NCBI RefSeq assembly: GCF_001563665.1
Contig: NZ_KQ961867.1
Coordinates: 97,743-159,827, forward strand
DNA length: 62,085 nucleotides
From: Gardnerella vaginalis
GTDB lineage: Bacteria > Actinomycetota > Actinomycetes > Actinomycetales > Bifidobacteriaceae
Reading direction: 5' to 3'
Shown here: positions 39,499 to 47,257 of the stretch, in pieces
Position numbering within the stretch: position 1 is the first letter of the stretch
How the letters are laid out: each line of letters begins with the position of its first letter
Made by a program: the position numbers and the translations under genes
The notes under the pieces: generated by a model
Seen by the model: only the letters and a program-made list of their open reading frames with translations
Databases searched by the model: none
Told to the model about the DNA's origin: nothing

Positions 39499-40380
39499 AT
39501 GGGATTTTTTAAAAATAAAAAGTTTTTAGATAAGCAAACAGATAATTCGAAAGATGATTCCTCAAGATTGACTAGCACAAGTCTTAGTGGAGTATCATTT
39601 AATGGGTATTTTCATGAATCTTCACATGAAGAAAAGCTTGATAATAACGGAAATCCCATTCGCTCAGATAAAAACATTAAAAAGGGAATCACGCTGAACA
39701 AGCTTAAAGTGATGTGTGCTTCAATGATTGTATTAAGTGTTTTTGGAACAACATTGTTGTCGAATTTTTCTGGCGGATTATTTGCTGTTTTATGCGAGGT
39801 CGTGTCTTGGACTGCTTTACCTTGGTATGCTTGGGCGCTAGTTCGTGGATATCATAATACGCATAACGTTACGTTTTACGGATTAAGATTATTGGCTTTG
39901 GCTTTAATATGCGAAGTGCCTTACGACTTTGTAACATCAGGAAAAATATGGGATATGAGCTCACAAAATCCGGTATTTGCACTTCTTATATCGCTTGTTG
40001 TTCTTAGTGGCTTAGATATGGCGCAATCAAAATTAAAAGGCTTTATCAAAATACTTATGTCTTCAATTATTGTAATTGCAGGAGCTTTATGGAATTTGAT
40101 TGGAATGGTTGGCGTAAGGCAGAGAATCATGTGGGGAGGAATAATTATTTTTGTTTTAGCTATGATTTTTGAGCTTATGAAGAAGCGCGAAATTAGCATG
40201 GAACTTACAGCAGGCATGTTTGGTGGACTATCTCTTGTAGCGCCTGGAATTGGAGTAGCAGTATTGCACTACAGGAGCGTATATGGTGATGGTCCTATGC
40301 CAACTAATAGATTCAGATGGATTATGTACGCTTGGTATCCGTTAATGCTGCTAGTTGCGTCAATAATAATACTTCTGTAG
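39499..40380 (+). CDS. TraX-family membrane protein
   Basis: A 293-residue integral membrane protein. An 85-residue polar head precedes about eight hydrophobic segments. The segment with LPWYAWALVRGYHNTHNV and LLALALICEVPYDF, and the closing FRWIMYAWYPLMLLV, follow the TraX family pattern (LPxxAFxxVEGxxHTRN, ALIxExPFD, YxFYPxHL). TraX acetylates F pilin in E. coli; chromosomal members in Gram-positive bacteria are of unknown role, probably envelope acyltransfer. The ATG at 39499 has AGAGG seven bases upstream; earlier in-frame starts exist at 39472 and 39493. It is flanked by repeat fields on both sides and has no conjugation genes nearby. Confidence 0.78.
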   Translation: MGFFKNKKFLDKQTDNSKDDSSRLTSTSLSGVSFNGYFHESSHEEKLDNNGNPIRSDKNIKKGITLNKLKVMCASMIVLSVFGTTLLSNFSGGLFAVLCEVVSWTALPWYAWALVRGYHNTHNVTFYGLRLLALALICEVPYDFVTSGKIWDMSSQNPVFALLISLVVLSGLDMAQSKLKGFIKILMSSIIVIAGALWNLIGMVGVRQRIMWGGIIIFVLAMIFELMKKREISMELTAGMFGGLSLVAPGIGVAVLHYRSVYGDGPMPTNRFRWIMYAWYPLMLLVASIIILL

Positions 40381-40775
40381 ATTCAATTCATAGTTAGAAT
40401 CAGGCAAGTTTACATTCGATTTTTTGCGATAATCCATTAGATTTATAGCTTTAAGCGCTAGTACAGCTGTAGCTACAGAGCTTTAACTTCAGTTTTGGCG
40501 CTACTTATAACTTTGGCGCTACTTATGGATTTGGTTACTACTTATAGCTATAAGTGTTAGCTGTTTAGCTGTGGACTCGAAGTTTTGTTTGCGCTTTGTT
40601 TTTTCAAGAGTGTAATTATTGACGTAATTAGGCTGTATTGCAGTGTAGTTTGGCTTGAGATCAAATTATCTAGTCAGCATGCTTAGAGTGTAACCAAGCA
40701 ATTTAGAATGTAGTCTGCATATTTATCTGCTTAGTATCAATGTCTTTCATGTGCGAGTTGATGAAGATGCCTTTT
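40381..40775. other. Gene-free gap with simple repeats
   Basis: Contains GGCGCTACTTAT units near 40498-40530 and other degenerate repeats. No gene was found. Confidence 0.6.
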
Positions 40776-40875
40776 GTATGCAAGCTGATAGCGATGTTTG
40801 TTGCTTACAAGTTCGTATCAGTTTCGTATGCAAGCTGATAGTGATGCTTGCCGCTTACAAGTTAGTATCAATTCT
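40776..40875. repeat. 50-bp tandem duplication next to the GH13 gene
   Basis: Two 50-bp units beginning GTATGCAAGCTGATAG (40776 and 40826), about 88 percent alike, ending three bases from the stop codon of the GH13 gene. Confidence 0.9.
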
Positions 40876-40877
40876 GC

Positions 40878-42572
40878 TTACAGCTTAAATATTGCGAAAG
40901 ATTGTGATCCAAGTATAAGAGAAGAACTGTTGAAAGAAATTTCTCCAATTTGCAATAGAGCTTGGTTTGATTCTTTAGAATTTAGTCCTGCAAGAGCGTC
41001 AAGCGGGATAGACTCATTGCTTAAGCTAGGATTCATTACAACAATAGTCTTTTCAGCTCTAAAATCAGATCCTTCTAAACTGTCTACAGAGCAACGTTCA
41101 TATGCAAAACTACGCCCATTAACAGGAGCGTGTAATACTCTCCATGAAGCATTTGCATGTAAAGAAGCGCGATTGTGTCGCAAGAATATCAGCGCGCGTA
41201 CCCATGAGAGTAAAGAATCTTCACATTCTTCTTGAGCTGACACTGTAGGTATCTCTCCAGATTTCACTAGGCAACGGCGTTCGGAAGCGTTTGAACTTTC
41301 TTCAACAGGCAAATACAATTTCGACTTTGGCGCTGTAGAAAAACCTAAATTCTTAGAATCGTCCCACTGCATTGGTGTGCGAGTTCCAGTCCTAGCGTAT
41401 CCGCCTTCTTTAGTTGGAATATCGCGATATTTCATGCCTATTTCATCGCCGTAATACACGAATGGAACTCCCGGCATGGTGAGAATCATGCCAAAAGCCA
41501 CGCGTCTTTCCCTGTCGCTTAAGCGTGGAGCCATGCGAGGAGTGTCATGATTGCAAGTTATAAAACTAAAATAGCCCTCATTGCAAGTAGATTCATATTG
41601 TGGGCAATAATCGTCCAAAAATTGACAAATACTACCACCGCCTAGAGCGTTAAAATAACTGTGATCATGTTCAGGGTTATTATCTAACGCATTGTCAACA
41701 TCCCTCGTGAGTCTAGCGTAGCCATTTGGATAACCGTCCCATCTCCAATTAAGATAGAAATCCATATCAAATCCGGCAGCCAAAGCTTGACGTGGTCTGC
41801 CCCATTCTGAAACAAATGCAGCTTGTGGATATTCATCTTTCACAATTCCTAACATCTCTTGCCAAGCGTGAATTGTGTTATCTTTACCTAGACTTCCTTC
41901 GCCATTATTGTCGTCATTTTTTACAAGCGAATCTGCCATGTCAACACGGAATCCATCTGCACCCATTCCAAGCCAAAAACGCATTACATCGACCATTGAT
42001 AAGCGAGTTGCTGCAGCTTCTTCAGACTCTGGAGAAGATTGCCAAGATCTATCACGATTAGCGAAACCGTAATTTAACGCTGGCTGACACTTAAAGAAAT
42101 TCAAAATATACGTTGCATCTCTATCTGTTTCTCCGCCAATAAATGGCATAGAATAACCAGAAAAAGCGCTATCTGTCCAAATGTAACGCTTAGTAAATTC
42201 ATTTTCTTCAGCACTAGAGCTTTTCTTAAACCATTCGTGCTCTTCGCTTGTATGACCGGGAACTAAGTCAAGCAAAATATGCATATCCCTTTTGTGAGCT
42301 TCAAGAAAAAGACGTTTCAAATCCTCATTAGTTCCATAACGCTTAGCAACCTTTTTGTAGTTACGCACATCGTATCCAGCATCTTTGAAAGGTGAGTCAT
42401 AGCAAGGATTAAGCCAAATTGCGTTACATCCGATAGATTTCACATAATCTAATTTTTCAATAATTCCAGCTATATCGCCAATTCCATCGCCATTTGAATC
42501 GCAGAAGCTTTGAGGATAAATTTCGTAAAATACGGCATCTTTAAGCCATTCAGGGTGATCGTGTAATGACAT
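40878..42572 (-). CDS. GH13 alpha-glucosidase / alpha-amylase-family enzyme
   Basis: Intracellular GH13 hydrolase of 564 residues, no signal peptide. The barrel begins VFYEIYPQSFCDSNGDGIGD, with the Asp-rich calcium-type loop of oligo-1,6-glucosidase relatives. Catalytic residues sit in GFRVDMADS (nucleophile Asp), FVSEWGRP (acid/base Glu) and CNHDTPR (Asp). MPGVPFVYYGDEIGM closes the barrel. It would act on short alpha-glucans or isomaltose-type sugars; exact linkage cannot be assigned. AGAGG lies before the ATG. It is divergent from malE across a 730-bp repeat-bearing gap with a cre-like operator, so both may share control. Confidence 0.9.
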   Translation of the reverse strand: MSLHDHPEWLKDAVFYEIYPQSFCDSNGDGIGDIAGIIEKLDYVKSIGCNAIWLNPCYDSPFKDAGYDVRNYKKVAKRYGTNEDLKRLFLEAHKRDMHILLDLVPGHTSEEHEWFKKSSSAEENEFTKRYIWTDSAFSGYSMPFIGGETDRDATYILNFFKCQPALNYGFANRDRSWQSSPESEEAAATRLSMVDVMRFWLGMGADGFRVDMADSLVKNDDNNGEGSLGKDNTIHAWQEMLGIVKDEYPQAAFVSEWGRPRQALAAGFDMDFYLNWRWDGYPNGYARLTRDVDNALDNNPEHDHSYFNALGGGSICQFLDDYCPQYESTCNEGYFSFITCNHDTPRMAPRLSDRERRVAFGMILTMPGVPFVYYGDEIGMKYRDIPTKEGGYARTGTRTPMQWDDSKNLGFSTAPKSKLYLPVEESSNASERRCLVKSGEIPTVSAQEECEDSLLSWVRALIFLRHNRASLHANASWRVLHAPVNGRSFAYERCSVDSLEGSDFRAEKTIVVMNPSLSNESIPLDALAGLNSKESNQALLQIGEISFNSSSLILGSQSFAIFKL

Positions 42573-43002
42573 TTTAAAACCTCTTTGTACTTAATTCGCT
42601 TGTAAATTTGCCAATTTTCTATTTATTTTTTATCTTATTTAGTATTTTTTATCTTATTTATTTTTATTATCTCGTATAGATTTTTCATTATCAATTATTA
42701 TCAATTGTTATCAATCAGTTGTTGCTTACATTGATCAGTTAATCAGCCAATTATTCAATCAGCCAATTAGTTAATCAGTAAATTATTCAATCAGATTTAG
42801 TTAATAATTTAATCAGATTTAATCATTTAATCAGTAAATTATTCAATAAAGTTAATCAGTCAATTTTATTTGGAGTTTTCGCATCATTTTTTCAGTAAAC
42901 AAGCCGAATTTATTAAATGCAAACATGCAGATATATGCAAAACTCACAAAACATACCATAAATAATTAAAGAATATACAGCTATAACATTATTAAAAATA
43001 TT
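42573..43002. repeat. AATCAG-rich repeat field between GH13 and malE
   Basis: Degenerate units of AATCAGCCAATTATTC / AATCAGTAAATTATTC (about 42728-42870), preceded by TTATCAAT units. These fill the shared promoter region; no gene is present in 42573-43302. Confidence 0.8.
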
Positions 43003-43005
43003 AAA

Positions 43006-43019
43006 TGCAAGCGATATCA
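43006..43019 (+). promoter_or_regulatory. LacI/CcpA-type operator upstream of malE
   Basis: TGCAAGCGATATCA fits TGNAANCGNNNNCA exactly. It is nearly identical to the site before malQ (49739), sharing 13 of 14 bases. Confidence 0.6.
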
Positions 43020-43302
43020 ACATTTTTTAGATTTTGCATTAACTATTAAAACTATATTTTTCACACAAAACTAAACATAAACCAAACATAAACCAAACAT
43101 TTTAATAACAAAATCAAGCATGCTGTTATACGTGGTTTGCGAACGTATTCATATTCGTGTATACTTCACAGTGCTTACGGACGGATACTCAAAGCATGTG
43201 ACGCTGCCAAGCGCAGCAAAACGCGATGTTGCGCCACAGCTTAATCCGTCACTACGCCACCAAGGAACATGCCAACAAGGGCATGACATGAGGAGGTCAA
43301 GG

Positions 43303-44541
43303 ATGACGAATATCAAGAAGATGCTGGGCGCTGGTATTGCAGTTGCTTCATTGCTTGGATTTGCAGCATGTGGTTCAAGCTCCAGCACAAAAAGCTCGGA
43401 ACCAAAGGAAGCCAAGCTCACTGTATGGGCAGCTTCAGAAGATCAGGCAAAGTCTGATTCTTGGTTACCAACTATGGAAGAGGCCTTCAAGAAGGCTCAT
43501 CCAGAGTACAAGATTACTTTTAAGAACGCTGTGGTTGCTCCACCAGATGCTTCCAAGACTGTAAAGCAGGATGCTAAGGCTGCAGCTGATGTGTATCTCT
43601 TCGCTAACGATCAGTTGGGCGATTTGGTACAGGCTAATGCTATTGGTGAGTTGAGCGATGACGCAGTTGCACAGGTTAAGCAGCAGGATGCGGAGCCATT
43701 GATTCAGTCTGTAACTGCTCAGAATGGCAAGATGTACGGCGTTCCATTCACTGGTAATACTTGGTTCATGTACTACGATAAGTCCAAGTTCACCGATGAA
43801 GATGTTAAGTCTCTCGATGCTATGCTCGCAAAGGGCAAGGTTGCTTTCAACGTTGCTAACGCTTGGTATCTCCCAGGCTTCTATCTCGATGGCAATATGT
43901 CCCTCTTTGGTGAGAAGAGCAATGACGGCAAGGCTGGCATTAAGCTCAGCGATAAAGCTGCTGCCATCACTAAGTACCTCGTTAAGCTCGTTGCTAACAA
44001 GAACTTCGTCATGGATAATGATGAAGGCGCTGGCTTAGCTGCAATCCAGAACCACACTGCTGACGCATTCTTCTCTGGTTCTTGGCAAGCAAATGACGTT
44101 AAGAAAGCTTTGGGCGCAAACTATGCTGCTGCTCAGCTTCCAAAGTTCAAGACTGAAGCTGGCGAATTCCAGATGAAGTCCTTCGCTGGTTCTAAGGCTG
44201 TTGCTTACAACCCGAACTCCAAGGCTGCACGCATTGCTGCTAAGTTTGCAGCATTCCTAGGTTCTAAGGAATCTCAGAAGAAGTACTATGAGCTTCAGAA
44301 CACCATTCCTTCCGATAAGTCTCTTGCAGACATCGTTAAGGGTGATCCAGCTGCTGTTGCTCAGATGAACACCATCGCCAACACCTCCGTGTTGCAGCCA
44401 ACTATTGCTGAGATGGGTTCCTTCTGGGATCCAACCAAGACCTTCGGTACCGCCCTCGCTAATAAGGAAATTAACGAAGGTAATGCTGCTGCTAAGACTG
44501 CAGATTGGGCCAAGGGCTTTGAAGCTGCTTTGAGCAAGTAA
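43303..44541 (+). CDS. malE: Maltose/maltodextrin-binding lipoprotein
   Basis: Solute-binding lipoprotein of an alpha-glucoside ABC importer. Lipoprotein signal: MTNIKKMLGAG, hydrophobic core, lipobox GFAAC with Cys about residue 23, then a Ser-rich linker. The mature domain shows LTVWAASEDQAKSD, ADVYLFANDQLGDL, YGVPFTGNTWFMYYDKSKF and SWQANDVKKALG, the pattern of MalE-type family-1 proteins. The ATG at 43303 has AGGAGG upstream and gives 412 residues; the frame is open further back to 43120 without purpose. Codon use is biased to AAG, AAC and CTC, suggesting very high expression. A GC-rich hairpin separates it from malF. Confidence 0.95.
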   Translation: MTNIKKMLGAGIAVASLLGFAACGSSSSTKSSEPKEAKLTVWAASEDQAKSDSWLPTMEEAFKKAHPEYKITFKNAVVAPPDASKTVKQDAKAAADVYLFANDQLGDLVQANAIGELSDDAVAQVKQQDAEPLIQSVTAQNGKMYGVPFTGNTWFMYYDKSKFTDEDVKSLDAMLAKGKVAFNVANAWYLPGFYLDGNMSLFGEKSNDGKAGIKLSDKAAAITKYLVKLVANKNFVMDNDEGAGLAAIQNHTADAFFSGSWQANDVKKALGANYAAAQLPKFKTEAGEFQMKSFAGSKAVAYNPNSKAARIAAKFAAFLGSKESQKKYYELQNTIPSDKSLADIVKGDPAAVAQMNTIANTSVLQPTIAEMGSFWDPTKTFGTALANKEINEGNAAAKTADWAKGFEAALSK

Positions 44542-44592
44542 CTTATAAAACAAAATAGGTCATAGGAATTTATTATCTTATGGCTTCTTACC

Positions 44593-44645
44593 GGCAGATG
44601 CCCCGCTCCCCATTTTTAAAGTTGCACGGGGCGGGGCATCTTGCC
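44593..44645 (+). terminator. GC-rich hairpin between malE and malF
   Basis: AGATGCCCCGC pairs with GCGGGGCATCT, extended by GGC/GCC at the base. No T run follows, so it probably acts as a partial terminator or mRNA-stabilising stem that gives malE more transcript than malFG. Confidence 0.75.
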
Positions 44646-44678
44646 TTATAAAGCCCATAACCATATGAAAGGTATGTC

Positions 44679-46076
44679 ATGACTAGCACGGCATCCACCA
44701 AAGGCAAGCGCAAAAAGTCGCCAGATCCTGAGCGCTTTGAGCCTTCAGCTTTTTCCTTAAAAGAGGCAGCAAAGAATGCTGACGTTCTTTCCTGGATTTC
44801 AATTCTTATTTTCGGATTTGGTACTTTTGCACGCCGTCAGTTCGTTAAGGGCATTGTTTTCTTGGCGTCTGAGGTCGCAATCTTTGCATTCTTATTCACC
44901 ATCGGCGCTGAGTATCTTCCTAAAATAGTGACTTTAGGTACTGAGACGCAGCATTGCGTTAAAGTTGACGGTTTCCCAGAGTGCACAGCAGGAGACAGTT
45001 CTGTAGAAATTTTGCTTTACAGTGTTATGTCAATAGCGGCAGTTGTTTTACTTGTTTATGTAGCAACTTTGTCTTTGCGTAGCGCGTACAAAGCTCAATC
45101 AATTGTTGCTAAAGGCAAACGTCCTGTTAACTTTATAGAAGACGTAGCTTCGCTTTTTGATCGTAATGCGCATGTTGGCTTAATGTCATTACCAACAGCT
45201 GGCATAGTTGTATTTAGCATTTTGCCATTGATCTTCATGATTTCCATGGCCTTCACTAACTACGATTCTAAGCATGTTCCGCTGTTCCAGTGGGTTGGAT
45301 TAACTAACTTCTTCAAGATTTTCTCTACGTCTAGCGGTGCAATCAACGCAGCAACATTCATAGAAGTTCTTGTATGGACTCTTGTGTGGGCATTCTTTGC
45401 TACATTCCTGAACTTCTTCTTTGGCATGTTTATTGCAATGATTATTAACAGGCGCACAACTGTGTTGAAGAACTTGTGGCGTACTTGCTTCTCGTTAACA
45501 ATTGCAGTTCCTCAGTTCGTGTCATTGTTGATTATGCATAGCATGCTTCAGCATGATGGTGCAATCAATCGTCTTTTGCATTCATTGGGTTGGATTGGTG
45601 ACCCACTTCCATTCTTTGAAGACGCTACATGGGCTCGCGTAACTGTTATTCTTATCAACCTTTGGGTTGGTATTCCTTATACGATAATGCAAATTACAGG
45701 TATTTTGCAGAACGTGCCAGCGGAGCTTTACGAAGCTGCACAACTCGATGGTGCAGGATGGTGGCAGCGTTTTATGAACGTTACAATGCCATATATCTTC
45801 TTCGTTATGACCCCGTACTTAATTACCACCTTTACAGGCAATGTCAATAACTTCAACGTCATCTACCTGCTTTCCGGCGGTGCTCCAACGGAAGTCGGAT
45901 CTTCTGCAGGTAAGACTGATTTGCTTATTACATGGCTGTACAAGTTGACTGTTGATAAAGACAACTACTGCATGGGCGCGGTAATCGGTATTATGACCTT
46001 CATCGTGTTGGCTGTAGTCGCATTGATTACATACCGTAACTCTGGCTCTTACAAGAACGAGGAGGGATTCCGGTGA
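44679..46076 (+). CDS. malF: Maltose/maltodextrin ABC transporter permease MalF
   Basis: Inner-membrane permease of 465 residues. An extended N-terminal part has two or three membrane helices and a loop with two cysteines (about 98 and 107). It is followed by the MalF core (LPLIFMISMAFTNYD, about 187) and the coupling motif EAAQLDGAGWWQRF. The end (NFNVIYLLSGGAPTEVG) is typical of MalF. The start ATG has GAAAGG upstream. It overlaps malG by 4 bp, so the two permeases are translationally coupled. The MalK-type ATPase is not in this window; actinobacteria often use a shared one (MsiK). Confidence 0.94.
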   Translation: MTSTASTKGKRKKSPDPERFEPSAFSLKEAAKNADVLSWISILIFGFGTFARRQFVKGIVFLASEVAIFAFLFTIGAEYLPKIVTLGTETQHCVKVDGFPECTAGDSSVEILLYSVMSIAAVVLLVYVATLSLRSAYKAQSIVAKGKRPVNFIEDVASLFDRNAHVGLMSLPTAGIVVFSILPLIFMISMAFTNYDSKHVPLFQWVGLTNFFKIFSTSSGAINAATFIEVLVWTLVWAFFATFLNFFFGMFIAMIINRRTTVLKNLWRTCFSLTIAVPQFVSLLIMHSMLQHDGAINRLLHSLGWIGDPLPFFEDATWARVTVILINLWVGIPYTIMQITGILQNVPAELYEAAQLDGAGWWQRFMNVTMPYIFFVMTPYLITTFTGNVNNFNVIYLLSGGAPTEVGSSAGKTDLLITWLYKLTVDKDNYCMGAVIGIMTFIVLAVVALITYRNSGSYKNEEGFR

Positions 46077-47017
46077 GTGATAAAAATCCTAGATCTGCTG
46101 GAGCGACTGGAAAGAAGAAATATAAGTCTGCTGTAGTACACAGCACTCGTACAGTTCCATTATTGCGAGACCAGCGTGTATTGAGAATCATTGGGGATAT
46201 TCTTACTCACATATTCCTTGTGGTTATGTCAATTATCTGGCTAGCGCCAATTGCATGGGTTGTGCTCGAAAGTTTCAACAAGAATCCAGCTCCTTATCAG
46301 AGGACGTTCTTCCCAACGGAATATACGTTTGATAACTACGTTAGATTGTTCACTGAGCGCAATGTGCTTGATTTCCCACGCATGTTCATGAACACACTTA
46401 TTGTGTCTATATTCGTGTGCATAATTTCGCTGTTCTTCGTATTGGCAGTGGCATTCTGCATGTCACGTTTACGCTTCCGCGGACGTCGTACATTCATGAA
46501 TATTGCTTTGATTCTTGGCATGTTCCCATCCATTATGGCTGTTGTTGCAATCTACTTCATTCTTAAAGCCTTTGGATTAACAAACGGTTCTGTGGTACTT
46601 ATCTCGCTGATTATAGTTTATTCAGCAGGTAGCGGTGCAGGCTTCTATGTTATGAAAGGCTATATGGATACAATTCCAAAGTCGTTGGATGAAGCTGCTT
46701 ATTTGGATGGCTGCACAACTTGGCAGGTATTCTGGAGAATTATTCTTCCAATATGCAAGCCTATGATTGTGTTCCAGGCTATTGTTGGCTTCCTTGGACC
46801 ATGGCTTGACTTCGTTTTAGCAAAGGCAATCGCTCGTACTCAAGATAACTACACTGTTGCTTTGGGTCTGTATCAAATGTTGCAGAAAGAGTATATAAAT
46901 CAGTGGTTTGCACGATTCTCAGCTGGTGCTGTTTGCGTGTCAATTCCAATTGCAATTCTGTTCATTGTGATGCAGCGATTCTACGAAGAATCAATGTCTG
47001 GTTCTGTAAAGGGCTGA
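46073..47017 (+). CDS. malG: Maltose/maltodextrin ABC transporter permease MalG
   Basis: Second permease of the importer, 314 residues. Starts with GTG inside the malF stop region (GTGA overlap). Six membrane helices follow a 40-residue polar head. Typical stretches are WVVLESFNKNP, AFCMSRLRFRGR, the coupling motif LDEAAYLDGCTTWQVFWRI, and the C-terminal SMSGSVKG close to the MalG ending. The putative hairpin terminator after it closes the malEFG unit. Confidence 0.94.
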   Translation: MSDKNPRSAGATGKKKYKSAVVHSTRTVPLLRDQRVLRIIGDILTHIFLVVMSIIWLAPIAWVVLESFNKNPAPYQRTFFPTEYTFDNYVRLFTERNVLDFPRMFMNTLIVSIFVCIISLFFVLAVAFCMSRLRFRGRRTFMNIALILGMFPSIMAVVAIYFILKAFGLTNGSVVLISLIIVYSAGSGAGFYVMKGYMDTIPKSLDEAAYLDGCTTWQVFWRIILPICKPMIVFQAIVGFLGPWLDFVLAKAIARTQDNYTVALGLYQMLQKEYINQWFARFSAGAVCVSIPIAILFIVMQRFYEESMSGSVKG

Positions 47018-47065
47018 TTTTTACACTAAAAAATTGGACAAATACAGATTCAGTAAATAGTAGTG

Positions 47066-47097
47066 AGGGCCGGACGTTATTAAGCGTTTCGGCCTTC
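47066..47097 (+). terminator. Terminator after malG
   Basis: GGCCG-GACG and CGTTT-CGGCC arms form a stem around TTATTAAG. The following T run is weak. Confidence 0.6.
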
Positions 47098-47150
47098 GCT
47101 ATCTAATTTATATATTCAAAAATGTAGTAATATTTTTAGCAAAACGTGTA

Positions 47151-47220
47151 TTTAGCTGAGTTTAATTTAGCTGAGTTTAATTTAGCTGAGTATTTCTGTT
47201 TAGCTTATTTCTGTTTAGCT
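47151..47220. repeat. Two adjoining 15-bp tandem repeats before the pullulanase gene
   Basis: TTTAGCTGAGTTTAA occurs 2.7 times (47151-47190), followed at once by two units of TATTTCTGTTTAGCT (47191-47220). They lie just upstream of the start region of the pullulanase gene. Confidence 0.9.
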
Positions 47221-47257
47221 TAGATGAGTTTATCTTAACAATTATAAGGATTGCTTT

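Noticed and set aside
40798..41235. 145-residue plus-strand frame at the 3' end of the GH13 gene
   Set aside because: Begins inside the 50-bp duplication and continues antisense to conserved GH13 sequence.
42700..42870. Possible CRISPR array
   Set aside because: The AATCAG units are short, degenerate and directly adjacent, with no unique spacers of constant length and no cas genes. None of the other repeat fields in the window looks like a CRISPR array either.
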